Origin: Nitrososphaerota archaeon
GTDB lineage: Archaea; Thermoproteota; Nitrososphaeria; Nitrososphaerales; UBA183
Direction: 5' to 3'
Length of the DNA stretch: 63,741 nt
NCBI GenBank assembly: GCA_029785235.1
Contig: JAFMAA010000006.1
Location: 1-63,741, forward strand
The notes beneath the pieces were generated by a model. That model ran no database searches. It saw only the letters and a list, made by a program, of their open reading frames with translations, and was not told where the DNA came from. Below, piece by piece: positions 53,908 to 62,924 of this stretch. The translations under genes and the position numbers were made by a program. The number at the start of each line of letters is the position of its first letter. The stretch's first letter is position 1.

Positions 53908-54975
53908 TTACATCTCCAAGATGGTCTTGACATCATCTTCCCCTTTGGGGCCGTAGGCGGACTCTGCCTTTGCCAAAGGAATCTTGTCGGTCAAGATGCC
54001 TTCGAGGAAGCCGTCCCACTTCTCACTGATCTTCACCAGATCCGACGCCCCTTTGCGGAAGTATGAGATGTTGGCATTGACAGACCCGAAGTAGACGCGG
54101 TTTCCCAGCACGAGGTTAGTGAACACCTTTCCCGCGTCTTCGGTCCCGGCCTGTGATTTGTAGATCCCCACGAACGAGACCACCCCGTTGGTGCCGCAGA
54201 GATTCTGGGCCTCCAGGGCTACCGATGTCGAGCCAGTCGCTTCGAAGACCAGGTCGAACTTGTCTTCCATGGAGGACAGAGGCGTATTCTGGACGTTAAC
54301 GTAGGTCGCGCCGGTGGAAGACGCCAGTTTCGCCTTGGGCGTGTCTGCTGGCTTCCTAGCTACGGTGGTCACTGCTAGCCCCATCTGTCGCAGGAGCGCT
54401 GTGGCGAGAAGACCGACCGGCCCGGAACCCAGGACCAGAGCTGTGCTCGGCTTCCAGTTCATTCGCGCGTTCTGAATCCTGAAAGCTTGTTCGACCCCCT
54501 TCTCCACTATCGTGAGCGGCTCGAGGAGAACACCCACCTCCGATAGTGACTCGGGGAGCTTGACGACGAAGCTTGAGTCGCTGAGGGTCAACTCGCTGGC
54601 GAACCCATGAAGGCCTTTGATTCCATGCTCTTTGTAGTGTCCTGTGAGACACATGTCCGATTCCCCACTCCTGCAGTTGAGGCAGTTCTCCTGGCAGCCC
54701 CTCCTCACCGTAGGCACCACCAAGTCTCCTTTCTCGAATCCTTGGCAGTCCGGACCAATGGCTTCCACCCTGGACAGAGACTCGTGGCCAAGGATCAGGT
54801 ATGAAGAACCTACGGGGGCCTCCCCGTAGAACCCGTTTACGATGTCCATGTCGGTGCCGCATATCCCGACTTTCAGGACTCTGAGGAGGAGCTGTCGCGG
54901 ATTCGGAATAGGCTCTGGGACCTCTTTCAGCGAAACCGAACCTGTGGTACCTGGAGTGACAGTTATCGCTTTCAT
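53908..54975 (-). CDS. gdh: Glucose 1-dehydrogenase (MDR type)
   Basis: The medium-chain zinc dehydrogenase oxidises glucose (often galactose too) to gluconolactone with NAD(P)+, the entry to the archaeal Entner-Doudoroff route. Catalytic zinc ligands occur in VGICGTDMDIVNG and LILGHESLSRVE; the structural zinc cysteines are CQENCLNCRSGESDMC. The Rossmann motif is LVLGSGPVGLLATALLRQ. The 355 residues match Sulfolobus and Thermoplasma GDH. It follows aldh with 6 bases between them in one transcript. Confidence 0.9.
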   Translation of the reverse strand: MKAITVTPGTTGSVSLKEVPEPIPNPRQLLLRVLKVGICGTDMDIVNGFYGEAPVGSSYLILGHESLSRVEAIGPDCQGFEKGDLVVPTVRRGCQENCLNCRSGESDMCLTGHYKEHGIKGLHGFASELTLSDSSFVVKLPESLSEVGVLLEPLTIVEKGVEQAFRIQNARMNWKPSTALVLGSGPVGLLATALLRQMGLAVTTVARKPADTPKAKLASSTGATYVNVQNTPLSSMEDKFDLVFEATGSTSVALEAQNLCGTNGVVSFVGIYKSQAGTEDAGKVFTNLVLGNRVYFGSVNANISYFRKGASDLVKISEKWDGFLEGILTDKIPLAKAESAYGPKGEDDVKTILEM

Positions 54976-54981
54976 GATAGC

Positions 54982-56487
54982 TCAGCGGTAGGGGAACAGG
55001 TACGACAGAGCAGGCTTGTCGTTCCAATCCACATAACATGTTTTCAGTTGGGTATAAAGCTCGAGCCCGTGCCTAGAGCCTTCGGCTCCGAGTCCGGACA
55101 TCCTGAAGCCTGTATGGGCCCCCTGGAGTTGTTCGGGTCCCACCTGGTTGACATACGTCTCACCAAACTTGATCTCGTGCATCGCCTTCATCACGTTGTG
55201 GCTGTCTCTGGTGAAGACATACGAGGCCAGTCCGTACTCGGAGTCGTTGGCCAGTTCGATGGCACGGTCGAATGACTCAACCTCCAGCACGGGGACCACT
55301 GGCCCGAAGACCTCTTTCTGCACCAGCGGCGAGCCCTGGTCGACATCGTCGATTATAGTCGGCTCAAGATACCACCCCTTTGACATCGAGGGAGGACGCA
55401 CCCCGCCCAGCGCGAGAGTCGATCCTGCGTCTAGGGCCAGCTCAATGAATCGCTCGCTGGTCCCCCTCTCACGAGCGCTCACCATCGGGCCAAGGTCCGT
55501 CCCAGGAGATGTGGGATTGCCTATCCTGAGCCCCTTCGACATCTCTATGAACTTCAACATGAATTTCGCCTTCACGTCCTTGTCCAGATACATCCTCTCT
55601 GCGCTTATGCAGGTCTGACCGCAGTTCCAATACCTTGCCCACAGCGCGCACTTCAGCGCCCACTCCATGTCAGCGTCCCGCCATACGATGAATGGGGCCT
55701 TCCCGCCAAGCTCGAGGATGAGTTTCCCGATTTGGGCCGATGCCCGCTGCATTATCTTTCTTCCTGCGTCTGTGCTGCCGGTCATTGTAACCAGACCTGT
55801 CTTCTTGTTTCCGCAGAGCTCATCCCCGGCCTCTGACCCGGCCCCCGTGACCAGGTTGACGACCCCCTTCGGTATCCCGGCCCGCTCAGCGATCTTGATT
55901 ATTTCGATGGCGCTGAGCGGAGTATTGCTCGACGGCTTGACTACGACGGTGTTGCCCGTGATGAGGGCAGGCGCCAGCTTCCTTGCCACCATGGCCGAAG
56001 GGAAATTCCACGGTGTGATCGCCGCCACTACCCCCAAGGGGAGCCTGAGAATCATGACTGTCTGCCTCGGGTTGTCGCTCGGGAGGATATCCCCTTCGAC
56101 TCTACGCGCGAACTCCGCATAATATTCGAAATGGGCCGCTGAGCCTTCCACCTCCAGCCTTGCCTCGAAGAGCGGCTTGCCCTGCTCCGACGTAAGCACC
56201 TTCGCAAGGTCCTCGCGTTTTTCCCTGATGAGTTCGGCTATCGTCTTCATGTAAGATGCGCGCTCGAGGGGAGTTAGTCTCTCCCACCCCCTCTGTGCGT
56301 CAGCGGCCGCATCCACGGCTCTCTTGGCATCATCCCTGGAACCTCGGGGGACCGTAGCAAAGACCTGCTCTGTTGCAGGGCTGACTACGTCGATTGTCTC
56401 TTCACGCGAACCGTGTACCCATTCGCCGTCTATGTACATCATTTCAGCGATGGGAGTCAAACTGGGAGATGACAATCGACCGGACAT
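54982..56487 (-). CDS. Aldehyde dehydrogenase, likely glyceraldehyde dehydrogenase
   Basis: NAD(P)+-dependent aldehyde dehydrogenase. The catalytic Cys is in WNCGQTCISAERM, the general base Glu in ILELGGKAPF, the coenzyme site in ITPWNFPSAMVARKLAPALI and VTMTGSTDAGRKIM. In this gene cluster it would oxidise glyceraldehyde to glycerate, as in Thermoplasma; succinate semialdehyde and lactaldehyde are other options. The ATG at 56487 gives 501 residues; one at 56442 is also possible. It is upstream of gdh in the same transcript. Confidence 0.87.
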   Translation of the reverse strand: MSGRLSSPSLTPIAEMMYIDGEWVHGSREETIDVVSPATEQVFATVPRGSRDDAKRAVDAAADAQRGWERLTPLERASYMKTIAELIREKREDLAKVLTSEQGKPLFEARLEVEGSAAHFEYYAEFARRVEGDILPSDNPRQTVMILRLPLGVVAAITPWNFPSAMVARKLAPALITGNTVVVKPSSNTPLSAIEIIKIAERAGIPKGVVNLVTGAGSEAGDELCGNKKTGLVTMTGSTDAGRKIMQRASAQIGKLILELGGKAPFIVWRDADMEWALKCALWARYWNCGQTCISAERMYLDKDVKAKFMLKFIEMSKGLRIGNPTSPGTDLGPMVSARERGTSERFIELALDAGSTLALGGVRPPSMSKGWYLEPTIIDDVDQGSPLVQKEVFGPVVPVLEVESFDRAIELANDSEYGLASYVFTRDSHNVMKAMHEIKFGETYVNQVGPEQLQGAHTGFRMSGLGAEGSRHGLELYTQLKTCYVDWNDKPALSYLFPYR

Positions 56488-56522
56488 CGTATTTACATGT
56501 TGGGGTGCGATGTCGTCAATCT

Positions 56523-57872
56523 GTGACCGCCTGGGACTTGGAAGCAGCAATCGAAAGAGCGCGGGGTATCAGAAGGGATGCCCTCTTCGCCGTCAAAGCC
56601 TCCCTGCAGGCTGCTGACCCGGCCCTGCTCGTGAGGAGGGTGGTGCGAGTCAATGTGGGAGAACTAGTGGTCAATGGCGTAAGCCGCCGGCTGGCGGACT
56701 TTCACCAGGTCGTGGTGGTGGGGGGAGGGAAGGCATCAGGGCTCATGGCCGCTGAGCTGGAACGCTTGCTGGGGCGGTGGATAGATCGAGGCGTTGTAAT
56801 AGTCCCAGACTATCAGAAGTTCCTCCCAAGGCTGAAGAAGATAAGGTTCGTGATGTCGACCCATCCGCTTCCCTCGGAGAGGGGGCTGAAGGGAGTGAGA
56901 AGCATGCTCGGCGTGCTGAAAGGAGTGTCGGAAGAGGATTTAGTGATCGCCCTGATCTCCGGGGGAGGCTCGGCGCTGATGCCGGCGCCGCTTGAAGGCT
57001 TGACCATGAAGGAGCTTGACGTGACCACCAGTCTCCTCTTGAAGTCCGGTGCGGATGTAAAAGAGATGAACTGCGTGAGGAAGCATCTTTCCCAGATAGC
57101 AGGGGGGCGTCTGGTCGAGATGGCAGGCGGGGCCCAGGTCATTGGCCTGGTAATCTCTGACGTCGTAGGAGACGACCTGAGTTCCGTGGCATCTGGCCCG
57201 ACTGTCGCGGACCCGACCACCTTCGCCGAGGCGGCGGGTGTTCTCAGAGCCAGGAAAGCGTGGAGAAAGATTCCGGCGTCGGTCAGGGAGTTAATCACTT
57301 CAGGCGCAGAGGGACGCATCGGGGAAACGCCAAAGCCGGGCGACCCTGTGTTCAAGAAAGTCACAAACGTCCTCATAGGCACCAATGCCACTGCCTCCTC
57401 GGCGGCAAAGGAATCCCTGCAAAGTCTGGGGTACGTGGTTCGAATGGCGAACGTGGTCGCCGGCGAAGCGAGGGAGGTTGGCGAGCGGTTGGTGCTTCGG
57501 GTTCTGTCGACGCCAGGGAAACGCGTTGCGGTTGTCTGGGGAGGGGAGACGACGGTCACGGTCAGGGGAAGAGGGACAGGAGGGAGGAACCAGGAGCTGG
57601 CCCTTGCCGCGGCCCTCCGCCTGAAGGGTGCGTCTGATACTGCGGTAGCGTCCTTCGGCACTGATGGAGTCGACGGATTAACGACCGCGGCTGGGGCGTA
57701 TGCTGACTCTACGACCGTCGATAGAGCTCTGGCGATGGGGCTCGATCCTCAACGATGCCTTGACGACAACGACTCGAACACCTTCTTCGGGTCTCTGGGC
57801 GATCTAATAGTGACCGGTCCTACTGGGACCAATGTCAACGACGTCATGATTGCGATACGCAGCAGCCTCTAG
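56523..57872 (+). CDS. Glycerate 2-kinase (MOFRL type)
   Basis: Phosphorylates D-glycerate to 2-phosphoglycerate with ATP, joining the non-phosphorylating Entner-Doudoroff route to lower glycolysis. Family segments are HQVVVVGGGKASGLMAAELE, LISGGGSALMPAPLEGLTMK, the MOFRL domain GGETTVTVRGRGTGGRNQEL and FGTDGVDGLTTAAGAYAD. The GTG at 56523 gives 449 residues; the frame extends upstream but into the promoter of the divergent aldehyde dehydrogenase gene. Its stop overlaps the dehydratase stop by four bases. Confidence 0.9.
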   Translation: MTAWDLEAAIERARGIRRDALFAVKASLQAADPALLVRRVVRVNVGELVVNGVSRRLADFHQVVVVGGGKASGLMAAELERLLGRWIDRGVVIVPDYQKFLPRLKKIRFVMSTHPLPSERGLKGVRSMLGVLKGVSEEDLVIALISGGGSALMPAPLEGLTMKELDVTTSLLLKSGADVKEMNCVRKHLSQIAGGRLVEMAGGAQVIGLVISDVVGDDLSSVASGPTVADPTTFAEAAGVLRARKAWRKIPASVRELITSGAEGRIGETPKPGDPVFKKVTNVLIGTNATASSAAKESLQSLGYVVRMANVVAGEAREVGERLVLRVLSTPGKRVAVVWGGETTVTVRGRGTGGRNQELALAAALRLKGASDTAVASFGTDGVDGLTTAAGAYADSTTVDRALAMGLDPQRCLDDNDSNTFFGSLGDLIVTGPTGTNVNDVMIAIRSSL

Positions 57873-59053
57873 GACTTCTTCCAGGTACCCTTCACTATCC
57901 AGACAGGTTCGTCTGGATCGAAGGTCTCTTGGCCGTCGAAGGCATGCTCTTTCAGTATGCGTTCGTCGACTTCCACCCCGAGTCCAGGCTTGGCCGGCAC
58001 GTTGGAGCGCCCGTTCAATACGGGAGTGCCGCCCTTCACGAGCTTCCTCTTCCACTCCGGGAAGACATCGTAGAACGACTCCTGGATAAGGAAGTTGGGT
58101 ATCGTCGCGTCCACCTGGAGGGTGGCTGCGTTCTGGATCGGGCCGAAAGCGTTGTGGAAGGCCATCTCCACGCCATAGGCCTCGGCGATGACGCTCACCT
58201 TCTTCGCCTGGGTAATCCCTCCTATGTTGGTGATGTCTGCCTGCAGGAAGTCCGTCAGATGGTTTGAGCAGACGTACGCGGCATGCTCCTTGGTGAGTAT
58301 CCTCTCTCCGAGAGCGACACGAATCTTGGTCGACGACCTGTACTTCCTGAGCCCCTCCACATTATCTGGATGTATCGGCTCTTCTGCGAAGAGAGGGTCA
58401 AGTGGCTCCAGTTTTCTAGCCGCCATGATGGCTGAGTTGGGGTTGAACCTGCCATGATGCTCGATGAGTAGGTCGACTTTCCCACGGGTCGCGTCTTTCA
58501 CTGCCTTCACTCTTTCATAGGCGAGTTCGAGGCCAGGCGAGTCAATCCAGTCATAATATCTCCCGAATGGATCGAACTTCAATCCGGTGTAGCCCATGGC
58601 TGCATACTTCTTCGCGCGGCTTGCGAACTGCTCGGGAGTCACGCAGTCAGAATACCAGCCGTTGGAGTACATCCTCACAGATTCCCTGAACGAGCCGCCT
58701 AGGAGCTTGTGGACAGGCGTCCCGTAGTGCTTCCCAAGGATATCCCAGCAGGCTATGTCGAAGGCGCTGAGAGCCGTGGTCGACTCGAAGGAAACTGGGA
58801 GGTAGAAGTCGTGCTTGTGCCATTCGTGCTGGTTGCGCTCGAAGTCGGCCGGGTCCTTGCCTTTGTACAGGCGCCCGACCTCGCGCAATGACTCCACAAC
58901 AGGCTTCACCCTCAGAGTCGGGACGGCCTCCCCGTAGCCGACGAGTCCATTCGATGTGGTCAACCTCAGGATGATGGATATCCCGGCCCAGGTGGCACCC
59001 CCAGCGTTCGCGGGTTCGCCGAGGGTAAAGACTTCGAAACCTGATATTTTCAT
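57869..59053 (-). CDS. gad: Gluconate/galactonate dehydratase (enolase superfamily)
   Basis: Removes water from D-gluconate (or galactonate) to give 2-keto-3-deoxygluconate. The mandelate racemase/enolase fold is visible: GYGEAVPTLRVKPVVESLRE in the cap domain, then metal ligands in DLLIEHHGRFNP, FAEEPIHPDN and VALGERILTKEH. AFHNAFGPIQNAATLQVDA near the C-terminus carries the acid-base His. The 394 residues equal Sulfolobus gluconate dehydratase (about 395). It is 35 bases downstream of the KDG aldolase gene. Confidence 0.9.
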   Translation of the reverse strand: MKISGFEVFTLGEPANAGGATWAGISIILRLTTSNGLVGYGEAVPTLRVKPVVESLREVGRLYKGKDPADFERNQHEWHKHDFYLPVSFESTTALSAFDIACWDILGKHYGTPVHKLLGGSFRESVRMYSNGWYSDCVTPEQFASRAKKYAAMGYTGLKFDPFGRYYDWIDSPGLELAYERVKAVKDATRGKVDLLIEHHGRFNPNSAIMAARKLEPLDPLFAEEPIHPDNVEGLRKYRSSTKIRVALGERILTKEHAAYVCSNHLTDFLQADITNIGGITQAKKVSVIAEAYGVEMAFHNAFGPIQNAATLQVDATIPNFLIQESFYDVFPEWKRKLVKGGTPVLNGRSNVPAKPGLGVEVDERILKEHAFDGQETFDPDEPVWIVKGTWKKS

Positions 59054-59088
59054 TCGGTTCGCCTACCACGGTGCTTTGACGAAGCCAT

Positions 59089-59973
59089 TTATTTCAACCT
59101 CGCTGTCCCCATGAGTTCTGCGACGTCTTTCTTCTCCCGTTCGGAGAGCGGTGTCTGCGGTTTCCTCACCTCACCCACAGGGAATCCCGCGACCTTCATG
59201 GCCTCCTTGAGGCCTGCAGGGAAGTAGCCCATCCCCACTGCCTGTATGGCCGGGAGCAGTGACTTCTGGACTGCAAGGGCTTCCGTGAGCCTCGAGCCCT
59301 TGACCAAGTCGAAGATGCTCGCTGCGGCCCTGGGAGCCACGTTGGAAACGCTGATGACGGCGCCCGCCCCTCCAGCCTCCAAGCATGCAAATGCCATCGC
59401 GTCCGAACCAGTGAACACAGCAATCTTCCGCCCGACCGATTCTATGAAGTCGGTCAGGTTCAGCATGTTGTATTCAGTGTACTTCAACCCGATGATAGCC
59501 CGCTCTTCGGCCAGGCGAGCGACTACTGAGAGCGGGACGTAGTTATGGGTCCACTCCGGGATGTTGTACACGATGAGCGGGAGAGCTGCCCCCTCGTAGA
59601 TCATCCTGAAGTGCGAGTACAGACCCTCCTCGCTAACACGGTAGTAATACGGAGGGGTAGCTACAATCGCATCTGCTCCGGCATCTTCTGCGTCCTTCGC
59701 GTAAGCAAGGACGTTCTTAGGAGAAGGGTCGGAGACCCCCGCCAGGACTGGGACTCTCGAGTTTGCGCTGTCGACGACGACCTCGATTACGCGCTTCCTC
59801 TCGCTCCTGTCAAGGAAGGCGAACTCCCCGGTCGTCCCCAGGGGGAAGAGCCCATCGATGCCTCTCTGGATGAGGAATTCCGTGAGCTCACCTAGCCTCC
59901 TCTCGTCGACGTTCCCCGTTCCATCGAACGGCGTGGGCATGGGCGAGACGATTCCGCTGAGGCTTAGTGTCAA
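59089..59973 (-). CDS. kdgA: 2-keto-3-deoxygluconate aldolase (DapA family)
   Basis: Cleaves KDG to pyruvate and glyceraldehyde by a Schiff base. The DapA-like barrel shows FPLGTTGEFAFLDRSER, VATPPYYYRVSEEGLYSHFR, the catalytic Tyr in LIVYNIPEWTHNY and the Schiff-base Lys in IIGLKYTEYNML. The 294 residues fit the archaeal KDG aldolases. The TTG start overlaps the stop of the cyclase-family gene upstream (TTGA). The dehydratase follows in the same transcript. Confidence 0.9.
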   Translation of the reverse strand: MTLSLSGIVSPMPTPFDGTGNVDERRLGELTEFLIQRGIDGLFPLGTTGEFAFLDRSERKRVIEVVVDSANSRVPVLAGVSDPSPKNVLAYAKDAEDAGADAIVATPPYYYRVSEEGLYSHFRMIYEGAALPLIVYNIPEWTHNYVPLSVVARLAEERAIIGLKYTEYNMLNLTDFIESVGRKIAVFTGSDAMAFACLEAGGAGAVISVSNVAPRAAASIFDLVKGSRLTEALAVQKSLLPAIQAVGMGYFPAGLKEAMKVAGFPVGEVRKPQTPLSEREKKDVAELMGTARLK

Positions 59974-60644
59974 CGTCCTCCCTCCAAGGGATAAGCCATC
60001 GCCCTAGCTGGCGCCCCGTCGCATCCTCCCACCTTTATCGGGAGGCACACAAAGAAGGCCCTGCGCCCGAGGGAAGCGATATTCTCGCTCAGGGACTCGA
60101 TGATTGGTATACCATGAGAAAGGAGCGTGACGTGCGCGATAGGAGTGCGGGCGCCGAACTCCTCGACCGACAGATAGTCGATGCCCACGGCCTTCACCTT
60201 CTTCCTTACGAGCCAATTCGCTGCGTCGGCGCCAAGATAGGTGTACTTCCGTCTTGCGCGGGGGTCGCTCCACCTTCTGCTGAAGCCGGTGTTGATGAGG
60301 ACTATGTCCCCCGCCCCCACTTCGTCTTTGTGGGCTTCGAGATCTGAGGCGCGGATGGCAGACCCGGCCTTCACCTCGGAGAGGTCGAGGACGGCAGCCT
60401 CCCCGACGAAGGTCTCCACCGGCAGGTCGTCCAGGGGCGTTCCTCCTTTGACGAAGTGGGCCGGAGCGTCCACGTGCGTTCCTGTGTGTGATCCTAGGGT
60501 GATTATTGAGAGGTTTACGCCATCCTTCGCCAGGGTCTTGAACTTCGACACTTGTGGGGCTGCATCGCCCACATAGATGGTCATCCCGTTCTCTATAGTG
60601 TGAGTGAGGTCCGTGGCGGTCCCTACCCTGATAGGCAAAATCAT
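59970..60644 (-). CDS. Cyclase-family metal hydrolase
   Basis: The 224 residues contain the metal-binding HTGTHVDAPAHFVKGGTPLDD of the cyclase/kynurenine formamidase family, with later SEVKAGSAIRASDLE and GIDYLSVEEFGA. It is the first gene of the cyclase-kdgA-gad transcript. In that place a lactone or sugar-ester hydrolase would make sense, because no gluconolactonase of the SMP-30 family is visible. No sequence feature proves that substrate. Confidence 0.8.
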   Translation of the reverse strand: MILPIRVGTATDLTHTIENGMTIYVGDAAPQVSKFKTLAKDGVNLSIITLGSHTGTHVDAPAHFVKGGTPLDDLPVETFVGEAAVLDLSEVKAGSAIRASDLEAHKDEVGAGDIVLINTGFSRRWSDPRARRKYTYLGADAANWLVRKKVKAVGIDYLSVEEFGARTPIAHVTLLSHGIPIIESLSENIASLGRRAFFVCLPIKVGGCDGAPARAMAYPLEGGR

Positions 60645-60663
60645 GGTCTGTGCTCAACGGTCC

Positions 60664-61833
60664 ATGGGTAATACGCCTTTTCGACAAGGAAAACCCGTAA
60701 GTGAAGTGCCCCCATCAGCCGGCGCCGTGGACCTCAATCGTGGATTCTCTTTCGGAATCAACCTGGACGACCCCTGGAGGTACGCAGGCACCCAGGAACC
60801 CAAGTCCGTCGTTTTTCCCCACCTGCTCTCCCTGAGCCTGAGGGATAGGGGTAGTTTTGAGAAGGTGGAAGAGGCGACGATTGCGCTTCATCACCAGCCT
60901 ATCCCTAGGGACGAAGCCGACAGAGCATCCCTTTCCCTAGCAGACAGCTTGAAGTCAATCGGCGTGGACTTCGTCCGATGCTGGTTCCCTTGGAGGTACT
61001 TCGAACCGTATCCTCTCCCCAACGAGGATTTGAGTTCGGCCTTGGACAAGGGGTACGAAAAGTGGCCGATGGACGGCCTGGTGAAAGCCCTTAAGGCACA
61101 GGGAATCTCCATCCTCCCTGTCCTCGCCTGTGGTTATCAGAGGATGCTCCCAGTGGGGCTGAGCCCCGACGCAGGGGTCGACGAGTACCTGAAGAGGGCG
61201 CACATCCACGCCAGGTTGTTGGTGAGGCACTACAAGATGGACGTTGAATCATGGCAGCTGGAGAACGAACCGAACTGGTGGATGATGCATGAAGCAGGCG
61301 GGTGGCGCTCGGGCGCATCCTGGTTGGAAGGGAAGGGATTCAGAGACGCACTCCTGGGGACTCTGAATGACGCCGTGCATGAGGAGGACCAGGGCGCGAC
61401 CACGATGGTGAACCTCGAGGCTGATGAGCGCAAGCTGGACGTCGCCGAGTATGTGAAGTTCTGCGACGTGCTCGGCCTGGACTTCTATCCCAACTACAAG
61501 TCCCCAGCGCCCGTCGACGCATCAGTGGTGAGGAGGTCAGCAGACTTCTCCAGGGCGACCGGCAAACCAGTGCTGATAGCTGAGACAGGGTACCCCAGCG
61601 GACCATCCCTTCTAGGCTACAGCCAGGAGAGGCAGGCAGACTACATAGCCCAGGCGTTGAATGAGGCTCACTCTCTGGACGGGGTGACAGGTATCGGCAT
61701 ATGGCGATATCTTGACACATCCTGGGAATCATTCCCCCCTCAGGAAAATCACTTCGGGCTCATCGACGAGAAAAAAGGCCCCAAGAGCGCCTGGTACAGA
61801 TATGGGCAAGTCTTGAGAGAGCTCCGTGGCTGA
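60664..61833 (+). CDS. Clan-A-like glycoside hydrolase
   Basis: The 389 residues look like a TIM-barrel glycosidase: GVDFVRCWFPWRYFEPYP, then the acid/base candidate in ESWQLENEPNWWM (Asn-Glu-Pro) and the nucleophile candidate in VLIAETGYPSGP, the pattern of clan GH-A. GLDFYPNYKSPAPVD matches the usual Phe-Tyr segment before it. No signal peptide is seen, so it should be cytoplasmic. The exact family and sugar are unknown. It diverges from the cyclase-kdgA-gad operon with only 19 bases between starts. Confidence 0.75.
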   Translation: MGNTPFRQGKPVSEVPPSAGAVDLNRGFSFGINLDDPWRYAGTQEPKSVVFPHLLSLSLRDRGSFEKVEEATIALHHQPIPRDEADRASLSLADSLKSIGVDFVRCWFPWRYFEPYPLPNEDLSSALDKGYEKWPMDGLVKALKAQGISILPVLACGYQRMLPVGLSPDAGVDEYLKRAHIHARLLVRHYKMDVESWQLENEPNWWMMHEAGGWRSGASWLEGKGFRDALLGTLNDAVHEEDQGATTMVNLEADERKLDVAEYVKFCDVLGLDFYPNYKSPAPVDASVVRRSADFSRATGKPVLIAETGYPSGPSLLGYSQERQADYIAQALNEAHSLDGVTGIGIWRYLDTSWESFPPQENHFGLIDEKKGPKSAWYRYGQVLRELRG

Positions 61834-61899
61834 AGACGGGCACCGACCTTTCTAGCGCCTCCAACTCTTTTAATGGCGCGCTCCCGGGCCCGGAATTGC

Positions 61900-62003
61900 G
61901 GGCCGGTCGTCTAGTCTGGTAGGATACAGGGTCGCTCCGTCCAGTCCCTTGGCAAAGAAATCCAGACTGGGAGAGGTCGGGGGTCCAAATCCCCCCCGGT
62001 CCA
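61900..62003 (+). tRNA. tRNA with two introns, probably Ala(GGC)
   Basis: The acceptor is GGGCCGG/CCGGTCC with G3:U70, the tRNA-Ala identity pair. The D-arm is GTCTAGTCTGGTAGGAT and the T-arm GGGGG TCCAAAT CCCCC, where U55 is C. The best anticodon arm is GTCCC TTGGCAA ... GGGAG (anticodon GGC). This needs an insert of about 17 nt before the arm and one of about 13 nt after the loop, restoring a 74-nt tRNA. A Pro(TGG) reading is possible but contradicted by G3:U70. Confidence 0.6.
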
Positions 62004-62012
62004 CCTTTATTC

Positions 62013-62924
62013 CTAGCTATCCTGATGCGGACCTGTAATCTCCCTGTACCCCAAGTACAGGTTCCCGAACCCGATGACCCCCACAGTGAGGAGGACCAGA
62101 ACGGAAGAGACGTCGATGGAGGACAGGTTGGGGATAGGGTTTCCGGTGCTTATGGCCAGAGAGTCGATGAATGGGAAGACCACTATCAGAGCACCGATGG
62201 CGGCGAATGCGAGCCCGCCGAGGTAGAGAGTTCGTGCTGCGGCAGATCTGCCGACATACTTTATCTGCTCGACTGTCAGTTTCTTGACTCTCATTATGTT
62301 CGCGAACACGGAACCGATGATGATTTGCATGAACATAGTCCCTATTCCGAAGGCGGTACCGACCAGGGCCGCATAGAATATGTTGGGCATCTGCGGCGCA
62401 AGTATGAATACGATTATGCTAGCGTAGGCGCCTATCCCCCACCCTGCGATGAAGCCGTGCGCAGCGGCCATCTTCAACGGCACTGGCTTGGCTCTGTCCT
62501 CTGATTCGTGCATTGGGAGTCTCTCTGCCTTGGTAGTATGGTGCTCTTTGCCACCGAGGAGCCTGTCGAGGGGGATGTGCACGTCCGTCCCCTTCAGCAG
62601 ATAGTACCCCGCGAGGAGCATGCCTATCCCCACCAGGACGTAGACGTAGCCATCAAGATTATAGGCCTCGTAGACTGTTGCCAGGCCCGCGAAGCCGAGG
62701 GCCGCTAATATGGTCCGCTGGACGGTGAATCCTCCTGAGAACGTGAATCCAGCGCGCATACCCCCCCTGGTGCTGTAGCTCCCTATGGAGTAACTGAAGG
62801 TTATCGGCCAAGTGTGCTCGTCAGGGGTCAATCCGTGGAGCATCCCCAGGATGAGGGCGATCCCGAGGATCACTGGAATAGCGAGACCTGAGGTAGGATG
62901 CAAGATGGCGCTTAGGTCAAACAT
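62013..62924 (-). CDS. Polytopic metal transporter (NicO/Ni-Co type, tentative)
   Basis: The 303 residues have about seven hydrophobic segments. GMLHGLTPDEHTWPITFSYS early and KMAAAHGFIAGWGIGAYASI later give His/Asp-bearing helices like those of nickel/cobalt permeases. A His-rich loop (GGKEHHTTKAERLPMHESED) lies between. Its start overlaps the end of the DtxR-type regulator by eight bases, so both are in one operon under the tandem operators upstream. The metal could be Ni, Co, Mn or Fe. Confidence 0.7.
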   Translation of the reverse strand: MFDLSAILHPTSGLAIPVILGIALILGMLHGLTPDEHTWPITFSYSIGSYSTRGGMRAGFTFSGGFTVQRTILAALGFAGLATVYEAYNLDGYVYVLVGIGMLLAGYYLLKGTDVHIPLDRLLGGKEHHTTKAERLPMHESEDRAKPVPLKMAAAHGFIAGWGIGAYASIIVFILAPQMPNIFYAALVGTAFGIGTMFMQIIIGSVFANIMRVKKLTVEQIKYVGRSAAARTLYLGGLAFAAIGALIVVFPFIDSLAISTGNPIPNLSSIDVSSVLVLLTVGVIGFGNLYLGYREITGPHQDS

